Notes: generated by a model from the sequence alone, not told the origin. A stretch of 64,000 nucleotides of DNA from Distichodus sexfasciatus (GCA_032718565.1 JAVGVS010000004.1:2656802-2720801); one strand, 5' to 3'. Shown: positions 47,206-57,781, counted from the stretch's first letter. Program-made: numbers and translations.

Positions 47206-49227
47206 GTTCTGTATCAGATCAGAAATAACTAAGTGTGGATGGAAAATACTGGGAAAGAAGACAGTGAGAGAGAGATGTAGGTCCGATTTAAGGCTTCATC
47301 TCTAATTCAACACAACCTGTGTTTATGGCTGCAACAGCTGTGAAGGTGTAAAAACAAGGGTGTGAAAGCGGCGCCTGGCCACAGGTGCACAGCCGAGCTG
47401 TCTGCACACATGATGGAGCCAGCTATCTGATCGTGGGTTTGATTTAATGCTTCCATCACCATGAGCGCAGGCCTTCAGGATAATCTGCTGGTGTTTGATG
47501 TGTAGCGTGATCTGAACGGTCATTATTAGATGCAAGAATTTCTGTCCCTGTGGAAGCAGGACAGTGATTCTGGCCTGGTGGTCACTTCGCATAAGGTTGT
47601 CCTGAATTGTCCTGCTAGACTTGGTGCAGTCTGGCAAACTAGTTCACACTTGTGTATCAGGAACCAACGTAATTGCATAATGTTGTTCATGGTGGCAAGC
47701 TGGTGTGGAGAGATAGAGGGTGTTGTAATGACAAGGGGGAAGGGTTTGCATCTGTGCTCTGGTAGTAACAATTCTGGAAGAAGGTGCTAAGAAGTCTACC
47801 TTATAGCTGATTTTTGAGTGTGCAATCACAGAATGTAACGTATTTCAGCTGTCCTACTCTGTACACAGGACAGTTTCTGACCACAGAAGACCACTGTCTG
47901 CTGATATCATTTGGTTGTATCCTCATTCTCAACACAGAGGTCACATTGCCATGGTAGAGTTTACTGTGTGTTACTGGGGCATTGTGATCAAATTTCCAAT
48001 GCCCTCTGCATAACAAGAAGTCATGGCATGAGCAGAGTGATTACGGGAAAATGCTGCAGCTGTTTACACAGAGCAACAATCATGATAAATAGCAGCCACA
48101 GTAATTTCTGCACTGTGGCAAGGCATTGTGGGATAAAGATTTCACATGCTTGACAAGCTCTGTTGTAATGCAGACATTTGATGGATCTCTATCTCCATCT
48201 CTCACTCTTTTCCTTTCTCTTTCATTTCTCTCCCTCGCCCCCGCGTACCACTTTGCTAAGATCATCCTCTACAAAGTACACTAGGCACATTGTTTGGACA
48301 CGTGAATCAGAAATGTCACAATAAACATCTTGTTCTTGACAAAGGCTCTAGGGAAGACTTTGTGTCCAGGTTCTAGTCTGTGTGCTTCTTGTACTCTCCT
48401 TTACAAGGCCAGAAAGACTACGCCCATTTTGCTGAGTCGTAAAGCCAGACACCGCCGTCTTCGCCACTGCCGATGCATAACATTTCGGCTAGCGGCTGCA
48501 AAAAGCGGTTCACTCAATCACTGCAACATCTACGTCCCAGGAAAACTGCATTTACTGCAATGGCCTGCACATCTTATGTGGAATAGCTTTCTACATTCAT
48601 TTGCTCTGGTAGTCTCTTCGTTCCTGCAACCATCAGCGCTTTCAAGATTGGCTGGAAGAGGTCGGGAGCAAAGAGAATTGCCAGAATATCGTTCTGCCGC
48701 TTTTCTCCCCAGCCTTGACTGAGAACCATGGACCTAACGAGAAAGGGAATGGCCGAGGGTGACGCATGAAAGAGCAACCTTGTCTTCCATCCTTCAGAGC
48801 ACGCATTAGATGTGCCTTGTAAGAGGAAGTGCAGTGCAGTCGCTTTGGCTAAACTAACAATCCCATCAGTATTTTGTGCCATGCCCCAAGAACCGTGTAC
48901 TTAATATTTTCTGTCACATCAGTTTTTCTTCTCTTGGGAGATATCAGAAGGCAGTGGCAGAATAAGGAAGGCGTCTGAATGTGCCATAACTCACATTGTA
49001 GCTTTGATAGTGAGGGTCTTTAATGTTCTAAACTAATACCATCTGGGAGATGGAATGGTTCTCCTTCAGGGGCATTTGTGTAGATCATAGTGTCTGTGTA
49101 GTTTTATTATCCAAAATTTACACAAATCTTAGTTGTAGCCCCACCACATTAAAGGAGCGTTCCACCCAAAGGTGCTTATGTGGCTATGTGAATTAAAAAC
49201 CAATGAAGAACATATTCTCCTGTGCCT
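47206..49227. other. unassigned sequence
   Basis: Open frames at 47323-48153 and a 130-codon frame at 48330-48722 carry no recognisable domain. TTAAAGGAGCGTTCCACCC near 49149 resembles one end of a TTAA-type element, but no partner end was found. The region could hide an unlabelled transposon. Confidence 0.3.
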
Positions 49228-49485
49228 AATACTGAAAGTGAGTGATTATTTGTCATTGTGAACACACCACAGCACAGCACAAGGTGCACCACAACGAAAT
49301 GTGACCTCTGCATTTAACCCATTCGTGAAGGAGCAGTGGGCAGCTAACAAGCGCCCTGGGAGCAGTGCTTGGGGACGGTACCTTGCTCATGACTACCTCA
49401 GTGGTAACTTTACCAGCCCTGGATTCGAACATGCAACCTTCTGATCACAGGGCAAACACCCTACCGTTACGCCACCAACTGCCCC
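49228..49485 (-). repeat. SINE-A copy, the most complete (minus)
   Basis: Reversed, it reads GGGGCAGTTGGTGGCGTAAC, GGTAGGGTGTTTGCCCTGTG, ATCAGAAGGTTGCATGTTCG, AATCCAGGGCTGGTAAAG, GAGCAAGGTACCGTCCCCAA, CTGCTCCTTCACGAATGGG, TTTCGTTGTGGTGCACCTTG and ends GACAAATAATCACTCACTTT. The tRNA-type A and B box regions are both present. Confidence 0.85.
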
Positions 49486-49753
49486 AATAGGGCATTGCTA
49501 GCCACACGCACTGGAGAAAGATTAAGCTTAATGAATGACACTTTTCAGCATAATGAACCACTGCAGCCAATATTGCATTGCTTTTCCACTATGGTGCCCA
49601 TCCTTAAACTCTAAAATAGTTACATAGAGCAAAAATGGCTTCAATAAATGGCTTATTCACCTGTTACGGTGTTAATTGAGAAACCGTAATTGAAATAATA
49701 TCTTGAGTGCATCAAGATACATCAATTGAAAATGTGATATTAAATCTGTGTGG

Positions 49754-49957
49754 GGGGCAGCACGGTGGCGCAGTGGTTAGTGCTGCCGCCTCACAGCGAG
49801 AAGGTCCTGTCTTCAATCCTTGGGTCAGCTGTAGGACTTTGCTGTGTGAAGTTTGCATGCTCTCCCCGTGTTCCCCGTGGGTTTCCTCCGGGTGCTCCGC
49901 TTTCCTCCCACAGTCCAAAAAAAGCATGCACTATAGGTTAATTGGCGACTCTAAGTA
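49754..49957 (+). repeat. V-SINE copy, 3'-truncated
   Basis: The head and whole V-domain are present (GGCAGCACGGTGGCGCAGTG, TTTCCTCCGGGTGCTCCGC, CCTCCCACAGTCC), but the sequence stops after TTAATTGGCGACTCTAA and the (ATGA)n tail is missing. No target duplication was seen. Confidence 0.88.
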
Positions 49958-50794
49958 AAGCTCACAGAAAACTGTAATTAGGGCTAAGTGAAGGGGTGAA
50001 GGACCAACAATGAAGGGCTAGTTATACGTATGCAAGGTTGGCAGCCCACAACCTGCATAGCATAATAATCACTTTTATAACCCCTTTTGTAAAAATATTC
50101 ATATTTTAGAATTAGATTTCAGCCACTTCTGCCTGTTTGCGCTTCATACAGCTGTTATCTTGCAGCACGTCCACCATATTGACTTATCAGACATCTCACT
50201 GTTTAGTCAGGTAAGCAATGATTGAATTTAGACACACACCGGCCCGTTTTATCTCAGCAATTTGGCGACGAGGCCAGAGACCGCATGGTGCCTCACTAAA
50301 GCCCATCTTCGCGCCTCACTATCTCATCGGGCTGCTAATGGTTTCCTTTTGCAAATGGCACGTATCAGATCGAGCGGTGCTCCTTCCTGTCAGCGACCCA
50401 TAACAAACCGGCCTCCGCGTTCTCCCAAGTAATCAAGGAGTGTCGTGGATGGCGTGCGAGCTCTTGTCAGATGTACACACAGGATAGATAGCCAGTAATA
50501 TGTTTGCATTAGCTGAGCACCACGTTTTTTTTTTGCATTGTGCAAACACACAAATTAGCCTGAAAACAACATCGGCTGACTGCCCCGTGACAGATGATAG
50601 TGTCAGTTGGGCCGAAATGTCACTAGCCTACTCTCTTTGCTTTTTTCAAGCTGCAGCGATGTGACCCATCTTAAACAAGAATATGATTAAGTTATTGATT
50701 TCCACTTTCAATGCTACAAATGAAAGAGGGTGCGTTGCAGTGGCATAAACATACTCTATACAGAAAACAAACAAATAGCAGATGTTCATATCCA
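49958..50794. other. unassigned sequence; GC-richer block at 50215-50470
   Basis: The 50215-50470 block has many CpGs, no repeats and no splice-flanked exon. It is a candidate conserved noncoding element. Confidence 0.35.
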
Positions 50795-50965
50795 GAGAGA
50801 CTCCCATTTCCTAATAACAGGAACAGTCTCCATAAAACAATTTGTGGTTAGGAGCCTTGCTAAGGGGCCTAATGCATGTTTTTTTTCAGGCTATCCTGAG
50901 ATTTAAACTTCTTATTTTATCATCACCAGCGTGGGTGTTTGTGCTTAGACCACTGCACCCTCACC
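50795..50965 (+). repeat. Rep-C copy
   Basis: TAACAGGAACAGTCTCC, TTGTGGTTAGGAGCCTTGCT, AAGGGGCCTAATG, and then a degraded TGAGATTTAAAC...ATCACCAGCG tail. Confidence 0.65.
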
Positions 50966-51010
50966 CTTACACTGGTAAAAAAGTGGCTCTGAGTTTACTG
51001 GGTCACAACT

Positions 51011-51895
51011 AGGTTTGGGCACCTTTCACATTTGATCCGATATCAGTATCTGTAACTGGTGTTTGGTGCGTATACTCAACAGTGCTTCATTTCGATACTT
51101 GCTCTGAATCTGTAATACCTGGGTTGCATCAACATAAAAATACAGTAATAAGTAAGCCCCAAATGAATTTCAAACGTTTCTTACATTACAACTACAATAT
51201 ACATTTATTACAGTTTTTATGAAAACATCCCAGAACAATAACTTAAACACATAGATCACTAATTACCAAAAACTGCAGTTGACGGCGTAAATTCGACATT
51301 CTCGATGTCAGTGCTGGCTGCAGGAGTGATTGTCGGGGAGACAAGTGACATTGACGAGCCCAGCGCTTTTCTAATAGTTTGAACGGATTTCAATGTGAAA
51401 CCCACCTGCGTTTCTTTTGCCACTGAAGAAAAAGAAATATATTGAAGAAAAAAATTTATGGCTAGTCCAATTGTCTGCGTCAATTTTACTAAAGTGCAGT
51501 CACACAGTCAAATGCTTTCGGCTTGTCGCCATGTTTTAAGATTTTCACGCAGTTTCTCCACGCATGTGCTTTCTTCCCCTGGCAACTGTTGTCATGGTAA
51601 ACAAAACTAACATTACGGCTTAAATAGCAAATGGAAATTTAACTGCAGTAAATATCTGTTTATATCCTATTGCAGCTGTAAATGTAAATTGCATTGAAAC
51701 TCTGAGATAACTGTTTATTAATTTAAACCTTTCACCCAGTTTCGTATGTCCTGCTCAGCTTGTTCGCACCGCTGCTGATGAGCGTGTAAATGGAGCGAAA
51801 TTAGGCACCCTTTGATTTAACATGAACCAATACCCGGTAGTACCAACATCATTCGGTCAGTACCTTTAAAAGTACCAACCTTCGTTCCCAACCGC
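51011..51895. mobile_element. probable DNA-transposon relic (ends approximate)
   Basis: The segment opens AGGTTTGGGCACCTTTC and closes with CCTTCGTTCCCAACC, whose reverse (GGTTGGGAACGAAGG) loosely mirrors the start. A 106-bp piece of it (51561-51666) recurs at 54703-54808, showing that it is a dispersed repeat. No target duplication was found. Confidence 0.5.
51260..51422 (-). other. weak exon-like ORF inside a repeat
   Basis: On the minus strand a pyrimidine tract ending TTCTTCAG precedes an open frame reading VAKETQVGFTLKSVQ, then SMSLVSPTITPAAS, ending before a TAG; a GGTAATT donor-like string sits just before that stop. It lies within a block (about 51011-51895) part of which recurs at 54703-54808, so it more likely belongs to a mobile element than to a host gene. 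No transposase family was recognised. Confidence 0.2.
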
Positions 51896-52179
51896 ATTTA
51901 AACTTTTTATAAAACTAAGATCGACGTAATATACTTATGAAGACACCCTGGTCATAGGGAATCAGGTCTCAGAACTACCATCATTGGGTGCCTAAGCAAG
52001 ACCCCAAGTACCTTTCAGGGAGACTGCCCCTGTGGTAAATGTATTATTTGTAGGGGCAACTGAGATTCAAGCCACCAATATTATGGTTACCAATGCAAGT
52101 TTTCAGTTAAAAGTTTAAATGTAGTCACACCACATTCATTGCATCATAACCCTCATTTTACAGATGCGCTAATTCCAAA
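51896..52179. repeat. mixed Rep-C debris
   Basis: CATTGGGTGCCTAAGCAAGA and CAGGGAGACTGCCCCTG are reversed or scrambled Rep-C strings. Confidence 0.35.
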
Positions 52180-52325
52180 CAACTTCCATTTGCAAATTAC
52201 AGGGACAGTTCCCTGGTGCATGGGTTCGGGGTCTTGCTCATGAGCTTATCAGTGTTTTTTTCAGGCTTAACTCAATGTCAAACTCCCAATCTCATGGTAA
52301 CCAACCGCACATCTAGACCAAAATA
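52180..52325 (+). repeat. Rep-C copy
   Basis: CAACTTCCATTTGCAAATTA, CAGGGACAGTTCCCTGG, GGGGTCTTGCTCATGAGC and ATCTCATGGTAACCAACCG in family order. Confidence 0.65.
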
Positions 52326-52399
52326 AATGTGTCCCTGAGTTTTTTGGCTCACGCTGCCTCCTTTTACATTTTGTATAACACTGTGTGTTTTTTTCCTAT

Positions 52400-52460
52400 C
52401 CTCATTTTAGCAGATGCTATAGTCCCAAGAACTTACATTTACTTTTTACAGGGAGTTAAA
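52400..52460 (+). repeat. Rep-C 5' fragment
   Basis: CATTTTAGCAGATGCTATAG and GAACTTACATTTACTTTTTA, CAGGGAG are the family's opening. Confidence 0.6.
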
Positions 52461-53554
52461 GGAGTTGAAGGAGTTAATATGTAAGAAATATATGGAAAGT
52501 AATCATAAAATGAACTTAATATGTCACCAGAGATTAAGGAATCATGTTAATTTGAAATATTGATCTTACTGACAAAATTAGTTGAGCCAGAATATTCACA
52601 TTTAAATATTTAATTTGTAGCACGCAAATCATGTTTGTTTTGATTTTGTGTTTTGGCTTTTAGCACCACCCACTGCTAACGGCCAATCACGAATCAGTAG
52701 CATTTTGGCCTCCAGGTTACCAGTTACCACTGAGCTACAGCTACAAGATTACAAATTACAAATGATTACAAATGTCTGACACTACTAAAAGCTAGGGTTA
52801 GAAGGCCTCGCTATGACTCTCTGAAACGTCTTGACAAAAGCAGAAACAACACAAGGATCTGCATAGGAGATGCTCTGAATGCACATTAATATCAGAGCTC
52901 TCTTAAAATACCTCACACCTGCACTTGACATACCTACTGTCTACTGTTTACATCAGGCACACTCAGATACACTAGAGTTAATAAAATAACAGTATACTCC
53001 TCCCTCAATTGATGTCCTCAATTCTACATCTAACCTGTGCAGTATAATAATCATGTGCAATATCAGTCTTTAAGGTTTACATCCCCACCTTCATTAGTAC
53101 TGGAGTTGTGTATTTATTGTTCTGTCTATTTATTTATTGTGATTGTTTTTGTATTGTGATGTCTGTCATAAGCTGCTTGGATGCTGATGCTGCCAATGTG
53201 CCTTAAATCATTACTAAGCAATACTTGTTTAAACTAAGCAATACTCGTTCACATTCCATCTCTTCACTAAATGGATCTGCCAACCTATCTATCAACCTCC
53301 AGTCTAGGGTGAAGTGGGAGGGGAAACAACACGCTACAGTATTTTTCATTTGACTGCAGTACCAATTTTGGCCACAATCTTACATATAGCTCCTTTAAAG
53401 ATCATTTGGATCATAATAGCCTTTTTCAGGGGCATAACTGTGACTTTTTAGGTTCTCCCTTGTTAGGTTACCACAAGTCATCATTGACTCAGACCACTGT
53501 GGCAAGCAATCTTGTGGTCACAAATCTTGTTTTTTTTTTTTACCTTGCATAACA
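52461..53554. other. unassigned sequence
   Basis: AT-rich; no exon seen. The 52960-53240 part resembles intronic or UTR-like sequence without further support. Confidence 0.35.
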
Positions 53555-53680
53555 AACACAGCTTCCCTAAATACAACGACAGTCTTCTTTAAGTAACTTA
53601 ATGTCCTTGTTTAGTGGACCAGCTCAAAGTTCAATGTGCCCAATCTTATGGTTACCCACGCATACCTCAGCACCATCTCT
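53555..53680 (+). repeat. Rep-C relic
   Basis: CGACAGTCTTCTTTAAGTAA, CTTAATGTCCTTGTTTAG and CAATCTTATGGTTACCCACG are a diverged copy. Confidence 0.5.
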
Positions 53681-53734
53681 CCTTTATAGATGTGAACTAT
53701 TTTAACTTTATATAACACTCAGATTTGACTTCTT

Positions 53735-53910
53735 CCTCTCACAATTTTAGCTGACACACCTGTCTAGAGCAGCTTGCATTTCATAACTGCATAGACAGTC
53801 TTCCTGGAGTGTATGTGGGTTATGAGTCTTGCATAGGGGCCTGAGTGTTTTGAGGCTCTTCTGGAATTCAAACCCCCAAGTTCATCATCACCAACACAGA
53901 CCTATATGAC
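53735..53910 (+). repeat. Rep-C copy just upstream of the exon
   Basis: TTTTAGCTGACACACCTGTC, TAGAGCAGCTTGCATTTCAT, GACAGTCTTCCTGGAG, GTCTTGCATAGGGGCCTGAG and AATTCAAACCC follow Rep-C order. It ends only about 60 bases before the acceptor of the exon at 53971. Confidence 0.65.
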
Positions 53911-53970
53911 CTTTTTTAAAAGTGTAACAATTGTTTAATAAGAATTGTATTGCATCTACCCCCATCACAG

Positions 53971-54164
53971 ACTGAAGAAGAAGTCCCAGTCGGTGGACAT
54001 TGGGTCTCAGGGCTTCCCAGCCAGCCTGCTCCCCAGCCTGTCCATAAACAGGTCCTCGCCGCCGGTTGCCAGGACAACAGCATTGGAGGTGCAGGAAAAC
54101 AACGCCACTAACTCCCAGCGGCGCAGCCCAAGGTGCAGCGAGCTGAAAAGAGGCTACACCATAG
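53971..54164 (+). CDS. internal protein-coding exon of an unidentified gene (partial CDS)
   Basis: This is the best-supported coding exon in the window. It is preceded by a pyrimidine-rich stretch ending CATCACAG and followed by GTAAAC, both acceptable splice signals. It is 194 nt long: the first base completes a split codon (phase 2 entry), 64 whole codons follow, and the last G opens the next codon (phase 1 exit). The peptide runs from LKKKSQSVDIG through SLSINRSSPPVAR to RRSPRCSELKRGYTIG. It is rich in Ser, Arg and Pro, has basic patches next to serines (possible kinase sites), and shows no membrane segment or known catalytic motif, so it is probably a disordered segment of a cytoplasmic or signalling protein. 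GC content is clearly higher than in the AT-rich repeats on both sides. Length and phases show it is only part of a gene whose other exons lie far away or outside the window. I do not recognise the family. A chance ORF is the main alternative, but paired splice sites and composition argue against it. Confidence 0.72.
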
Positions 54165-54303
54165 GTAAACGAGTGTTATCCGTCTGTCTACAAGTGTGTG
54201 TGTGAGATTGTGTGCTCATTCTGGGATCTTTAGGAAGAGATGGGTAGGTGAGTGTGTGTTTGTTCACAGCAAGCAAATGAAATGACTCCAGCCTGCTGCA
54301 AGC

Positions 54304-54699
54304 CAGGGGTGTAAGTTTTATCACAATACAATATTATATTGATTCAGTGGTCAACAATTCAATGTATGTTGATATCCCAAATTTTGCTACGGTATGATTT
54401 TGATTTGATTTCATTCCGTGCAGTAGACAGCAATTGTTATGACACAGTATCATATATTAATTTAACAGAATATGTTAATCTAATACTCCCATTCAAATGA
54501 AATCACAAAGAGCGACTAAAATATCATTTGACATATTTATTCCTTCTCTTTTAATAAAAACAGACCTCTTATTCAACATAAAGGTACGTTACAGTATGTA
54601 TGAAGTCTGATCAGTGTTTTCACTTTGTATCGATGCTAAGGGCTTGTTGATCATTTGAATCTTTGTAGTTATTTAGATTAATGTATTGTTACACCCCTA
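54304..54699. mobile_element. hAT element, family H1 copy 3 (best preserved)
   Basis: It starts CAGGGGTGTAAG and ends GTTACACCCCTA. Inside it shares ATTTGATTTCATTCCGTGCA, AACAGACCTCTTATTCAAC and TTTGTATCGATGCTAAGGGC blocks with copies 1 and 2. No ORF and no clear 8-bp target duplication. Confidence 0.7.
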
Positions 54700-54702
54700 C
54701 TA

Positions 54703-54808
54703 CGCATGTGCTTTCTTCCCCTGGCAACTATTGTCATGGTAAACAAAACTAACATTATAGCTTAAATGGCAAATGGAAATTTAACTGCAGTAAATGTCTG
54801 TTTATATC
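54703..54808. repeat. 106-bp segment duplicated from 51561-51666
   Basis: Both run from CGCATGTGCTTTCTTCCCCT through ACAAAACTAACATTA to CTGTTTATATC with constant spacing (offset 3142) and only a few substitutions. Confidence 0.9.
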
Positions 54809-54965
54809 AACGTATAATAAAATATTTAGATTAATACCTGCAGATGCCGATGTCACACCTTCAGTGTTAGTTCACAAAAGAAAATGTTGTTTAATCGCTG
54901 ACAAATTAGGGTAAAAAAGCACTTGTCAGAAGAAATCGACTGAAGTAAATATCAGAGAGTGAATG

Positions 54966-55106
54966 TAGTACTCAATCCAAGTGCAAAGTACTCAAAATAA
55001 TACTTAAGTTCTGTAACAAAATACAGTTACTCAAGCGCTCACCACTAGTCTTTGAAATTCCACAAGGTAAGTGACCTCTTTCTTTCTGAGTTTTTTGGTT
55101 TTTCAC
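54966..55106. repeat. 141-bp direct repeat, copy 1
   Basis: It matches 55719-55859 at a constant offset of 753 with few substitutions: TAGTACTCAA, GTGCAAAGTACTCAAAATAA, GTTACTCAAGCGCTCACCAC, TTCCACAAGGTAAGTGACCT. The first half is hAT-like. Confidence 0.92.
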
Positions 55107-55549
55107 CTGTTTAACTTATTTCCTCAATTCACTCTCAAGAACCTAAGACAGTTAAATAGCCTAAACTACATAGATAGACGCATTTACAGTACAGTTATAT
55201 AACACCTGGACACTTTACATTGACAGCAGGGAGCCACTTTATCCACCCAGATGATGCAACGGTAGTCATTTGGCACCCTCTCTGTTCCGCAAATTACTTA
55301 TGATTTAGAGGCATTTTGCCCGTTGGAGATGGATGATGAGGAGGTGAGAATTCGAAATACTATGAGGGTAATTTAAGACATCAGAGTACCACCCTACTAA
55401 TTTTAAGAGATGCCTAGGGATTTTTTATGACTTTAGAGAGTCTGGGCCTCTTTTTGGCTCATCTGAAGGATTGCACAATTTTTAGCTGAAACCCATACTT
55501 ATTTAAAAGGAACAAAGAGAATGACTCGAATAGAGGAAAGTCACACATT

Positions 55550-55700
55550 AGCAGTGTTATAGAAGCTACTTTTAAACAGTAGCTTTTCAAGTTACAAGCT
55601 ACTTTTGATTAAAGTAGCTAAGCTACATCCAAGCTGCTGTTTTAATATAGTAGTCAGCTACACCACAAGCTATAGAGAAAAAGTAGCTAGATCCAAGCTT
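55550..55700. repeat. 'AGCTACTTTT' hAT-like relic
   Basis: GTTATAGAAGCTACTTTTAA, ACAGTAGCTTTTCAAG, AAAGTAGCTAAGCTACATCC and CAGCTACACCACAAGC form a terminal relic related to 62455-62535. Confidence 0.5.
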
Positions 55701-55718
55701 GGATTCTTGCTTCCATCT

Positions 55719-55859
55719 TAGTACTCAACCTGAGTGCAAAGTACTCAAAATAATACTTAAGTTCTGTAACAAAATACAGTTACTCAAGCGCTCACCACTA
55801 GTCTTTGGAATTCCACAAGGTAAGTGACCTCTTCCTTTCTGAGTTTTTTTGTTTTTCCT
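55719..55859. repeat. 141-bp direct repeat, copy 2
   Basis: See copy 1 at 54966-55106; both end in GAGTTTTTT(T/G)G(T)TTTTC. Confidence 0.92.
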
Positions 55860-56053
55860 TCAAGTTCTGACCAGACAAAAGCCTACAAAGCTTTGTAAAA
55901 ACTGAATGCCATAAACCGAAGATTGTGTGGCTTGTAGCATGTTTCTTTGAGTGAACTTTGTATGACTCTCCACCTTGAAATTGTACTCCAATGTGAATGT
56001 TCTACTCCGTGTGTTTGAATTTTAAGCTCAGACGAATAAAAGAAGATCTTTAA

Positions 56054-56397
56054 AGGGGCATGAAACCCATCCATTTTTAAAATCTATTTTTAAAGTCCAT
56101 TTTAAGCTGTTGAATAATGCTTAAGTGTTACTTGTGACTAAAACAATAGTAGCATGTGTCACTGAAATCTGAGAAAAAATAACTGTACTTTTGTGAGCGT
56201 TTTTTCCCAGGCAAGTAAATTTTACGGGATGTAAGGCAGATGTGTACATTTGTGTACAAAATGTGTACATTTAAAGACATCGGTCATATGAAAGTCCAGT
56301 GTTGGAGTGCTTCCATCAGCCTTTTATCTGCCCCCTTGCAACTACTGCGCTCCACACAAAGTCAGTGAGGGCGGCTCTTTACTCAAACAAGGCCCCT
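56054..56397. mobile_element. short TTAA-flanked MITE
   Basis: It starts AGGGGCATGAAACCC and ends ACAAGGCCCCT, with TTAA at both junctions (56050-56053 and 56398-56401). Inverted similarity is limited to about seven bases. No ORF. Confidence 0.6.
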
Positions 56398-56949
56398 TTA
56401 AGATGTGTATGGTTATTACAGATGCAGAGCTTTGAGGGTTAAATTAAAACCCTGTAGACACTCATAGAACTCAACCCTGAGAAATAAAAGCGTAGGGATT
56501 CATCTCACGTTCCTGCATTGGTTGTCTGACCCGCCCCCTTCCAGAGACGGTCACAAACTCCTTGAGTTTCCAGCAGCTTGAAGAAAGGCAAGCAGGGATT
56601 GCTCACATGTTCAGATGTGATTATTAGTCATTCCTGGTGCTTTGTCCTGACCTTGACAGGAGATAATGCTAATGGGGAGCAGTTAGCATGTGTGAGATCT
56701 CATCAGCCTCTCCGTGCTTTGAATGATTATTAGCAATTACAAATTTGTTAGGGAACAGTTCAAAGAACAATATAAAATATAAAAATAGCATGGTTTGGAA
56801 CAGAAAAGTGAATCTTTCAGATTAGCTCAGTGTTATTTTTGCTAGCTAGAAATTAATATTAACCAATTTGGTTAAATTGAGTAGGTAAAAATAGTAAATT
56901 ATGAGGACGTATGCAGAGATAAATGTTTTGTTTTGAATTAATTAAGCAC
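56398..56949. other. unassigned sequence
   Basis: Nothing gene-like; 56510-56690 is somewhat GC-richer. Confidence 0.35.
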
Positions 56950-57025
56950 ATTCATTCATTCATTCATTCATTTATTCATTCATTATCTAAAGCACTGAAT
57001 CCCAACTGGGGTTGCAGGGAGACCC
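56950..57025 (-). repeat. V-SINE 3'-end fragment (minus) with (ATTC)n tail
   Basis: (ATTC)n is followed by ATTATCTAAAGCACTGAATC and CCAACTGGGGTTGCAGGGAG, the reverse of the V-SINE tail seen at 35168-35507. Confidence 0.75.
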
Positions 57026-57165
57026 AAATTGATAGTTTATAAACAAAAATTGTTATTTTGTTAAACTTTTTGTATGAACACTCCACCTGGTAACATATAT
57101 TCTTATACAAATTTGTTCAAAAGCTCATTTCTTCATATTTTTATCTAGGAATATAAGACAGCTGA

Positions 57166-57340
57166 GATACTCATGAGCAAGGTACCGTCCCCAAGCACTG
57201 CTCCCCAGGCACTGCCTTTGTTAGCTGCTCACTGCTCCTTCACAGATGGGTTAAATGCAGAGGTCACATTTCGTTGTGGTGCACTGTGTGCTGTGCTGTG
57301 CTGTGGTGTGTTCACAATGACAAATAATCACTCAAATTCA
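57166..57340 (+). repeat. SINE-A body, head missing
   Basis: ACTCATGAGCAAGGTACCGT, CCAAGCACTGCTCCC, CACTGCTCCTTCACAGATGG, ATTTCGTTGTGGTGCACTGT and CACAATGACAAATAATCACT match the family body; the GCTGTGCTGTGCTGTG stretch shows slippage. Confidence 0.8.
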
Positions 57341-57419
57341 CAGGAGACATACAGTGATGTATGTCTCCATGTACATGTACATGTACAGTAAATACTGTTC
57401 CTCAATAAATTTTGAAGCG

Positions 57420-57780
57420 TACTCTAAAATAGTGCTTGGGGATATGCACTAATGTTCCATGTGGGAACTTTTAATTTACTAATTAAAAATAATCAGAAGT
57501 GATGTAATAATATGTCATCCATTAGAATACTACTTCAGTAAAAGTGCCAAAATATCTGATGATATTACTTAAATATCACTTAAAAGTATACTGCTGGTTG
57601 TTGTAAAGGTTAACTATAAAGTTATAAAAGATTCCAGGTGGTGATATTGTCAGTTCGGTATGTAATTAATAAATTATGACAGCAGAAAATTATAGTTTGA
57701 AAAATGTAACAATTAATGGCTCTTACCAAGAGAAATCTACCCTAGTAAAAAGTATCCAAAGAGCACAATCAAAATTGTAA
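57420..57780. repeat. decayed hAT-like sequence
   Basis: TACTTCAGTAAAAGTGCC, ATTACTTAAATATCACTTAA and AAGTATACTGCTGG strings are typical of old hAT repeats. Confidence 0.35.
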
Positions 57781-57781
57781 T

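Noticed and set aside
48330..48722. 130-codon + strand open frame
   Set aside because: Cys/Leu/Arg-rich chance-like composition, no recognised domain and no splice or promoter evidence.
49228..49485. Functional tRNA gene in the SINE-A head
   Set aside because: Box-like motifs are present, but no cloverleaf with acceptor stem could be formed by eye, and the sequence continues into a SINE body repeated elsewhere.
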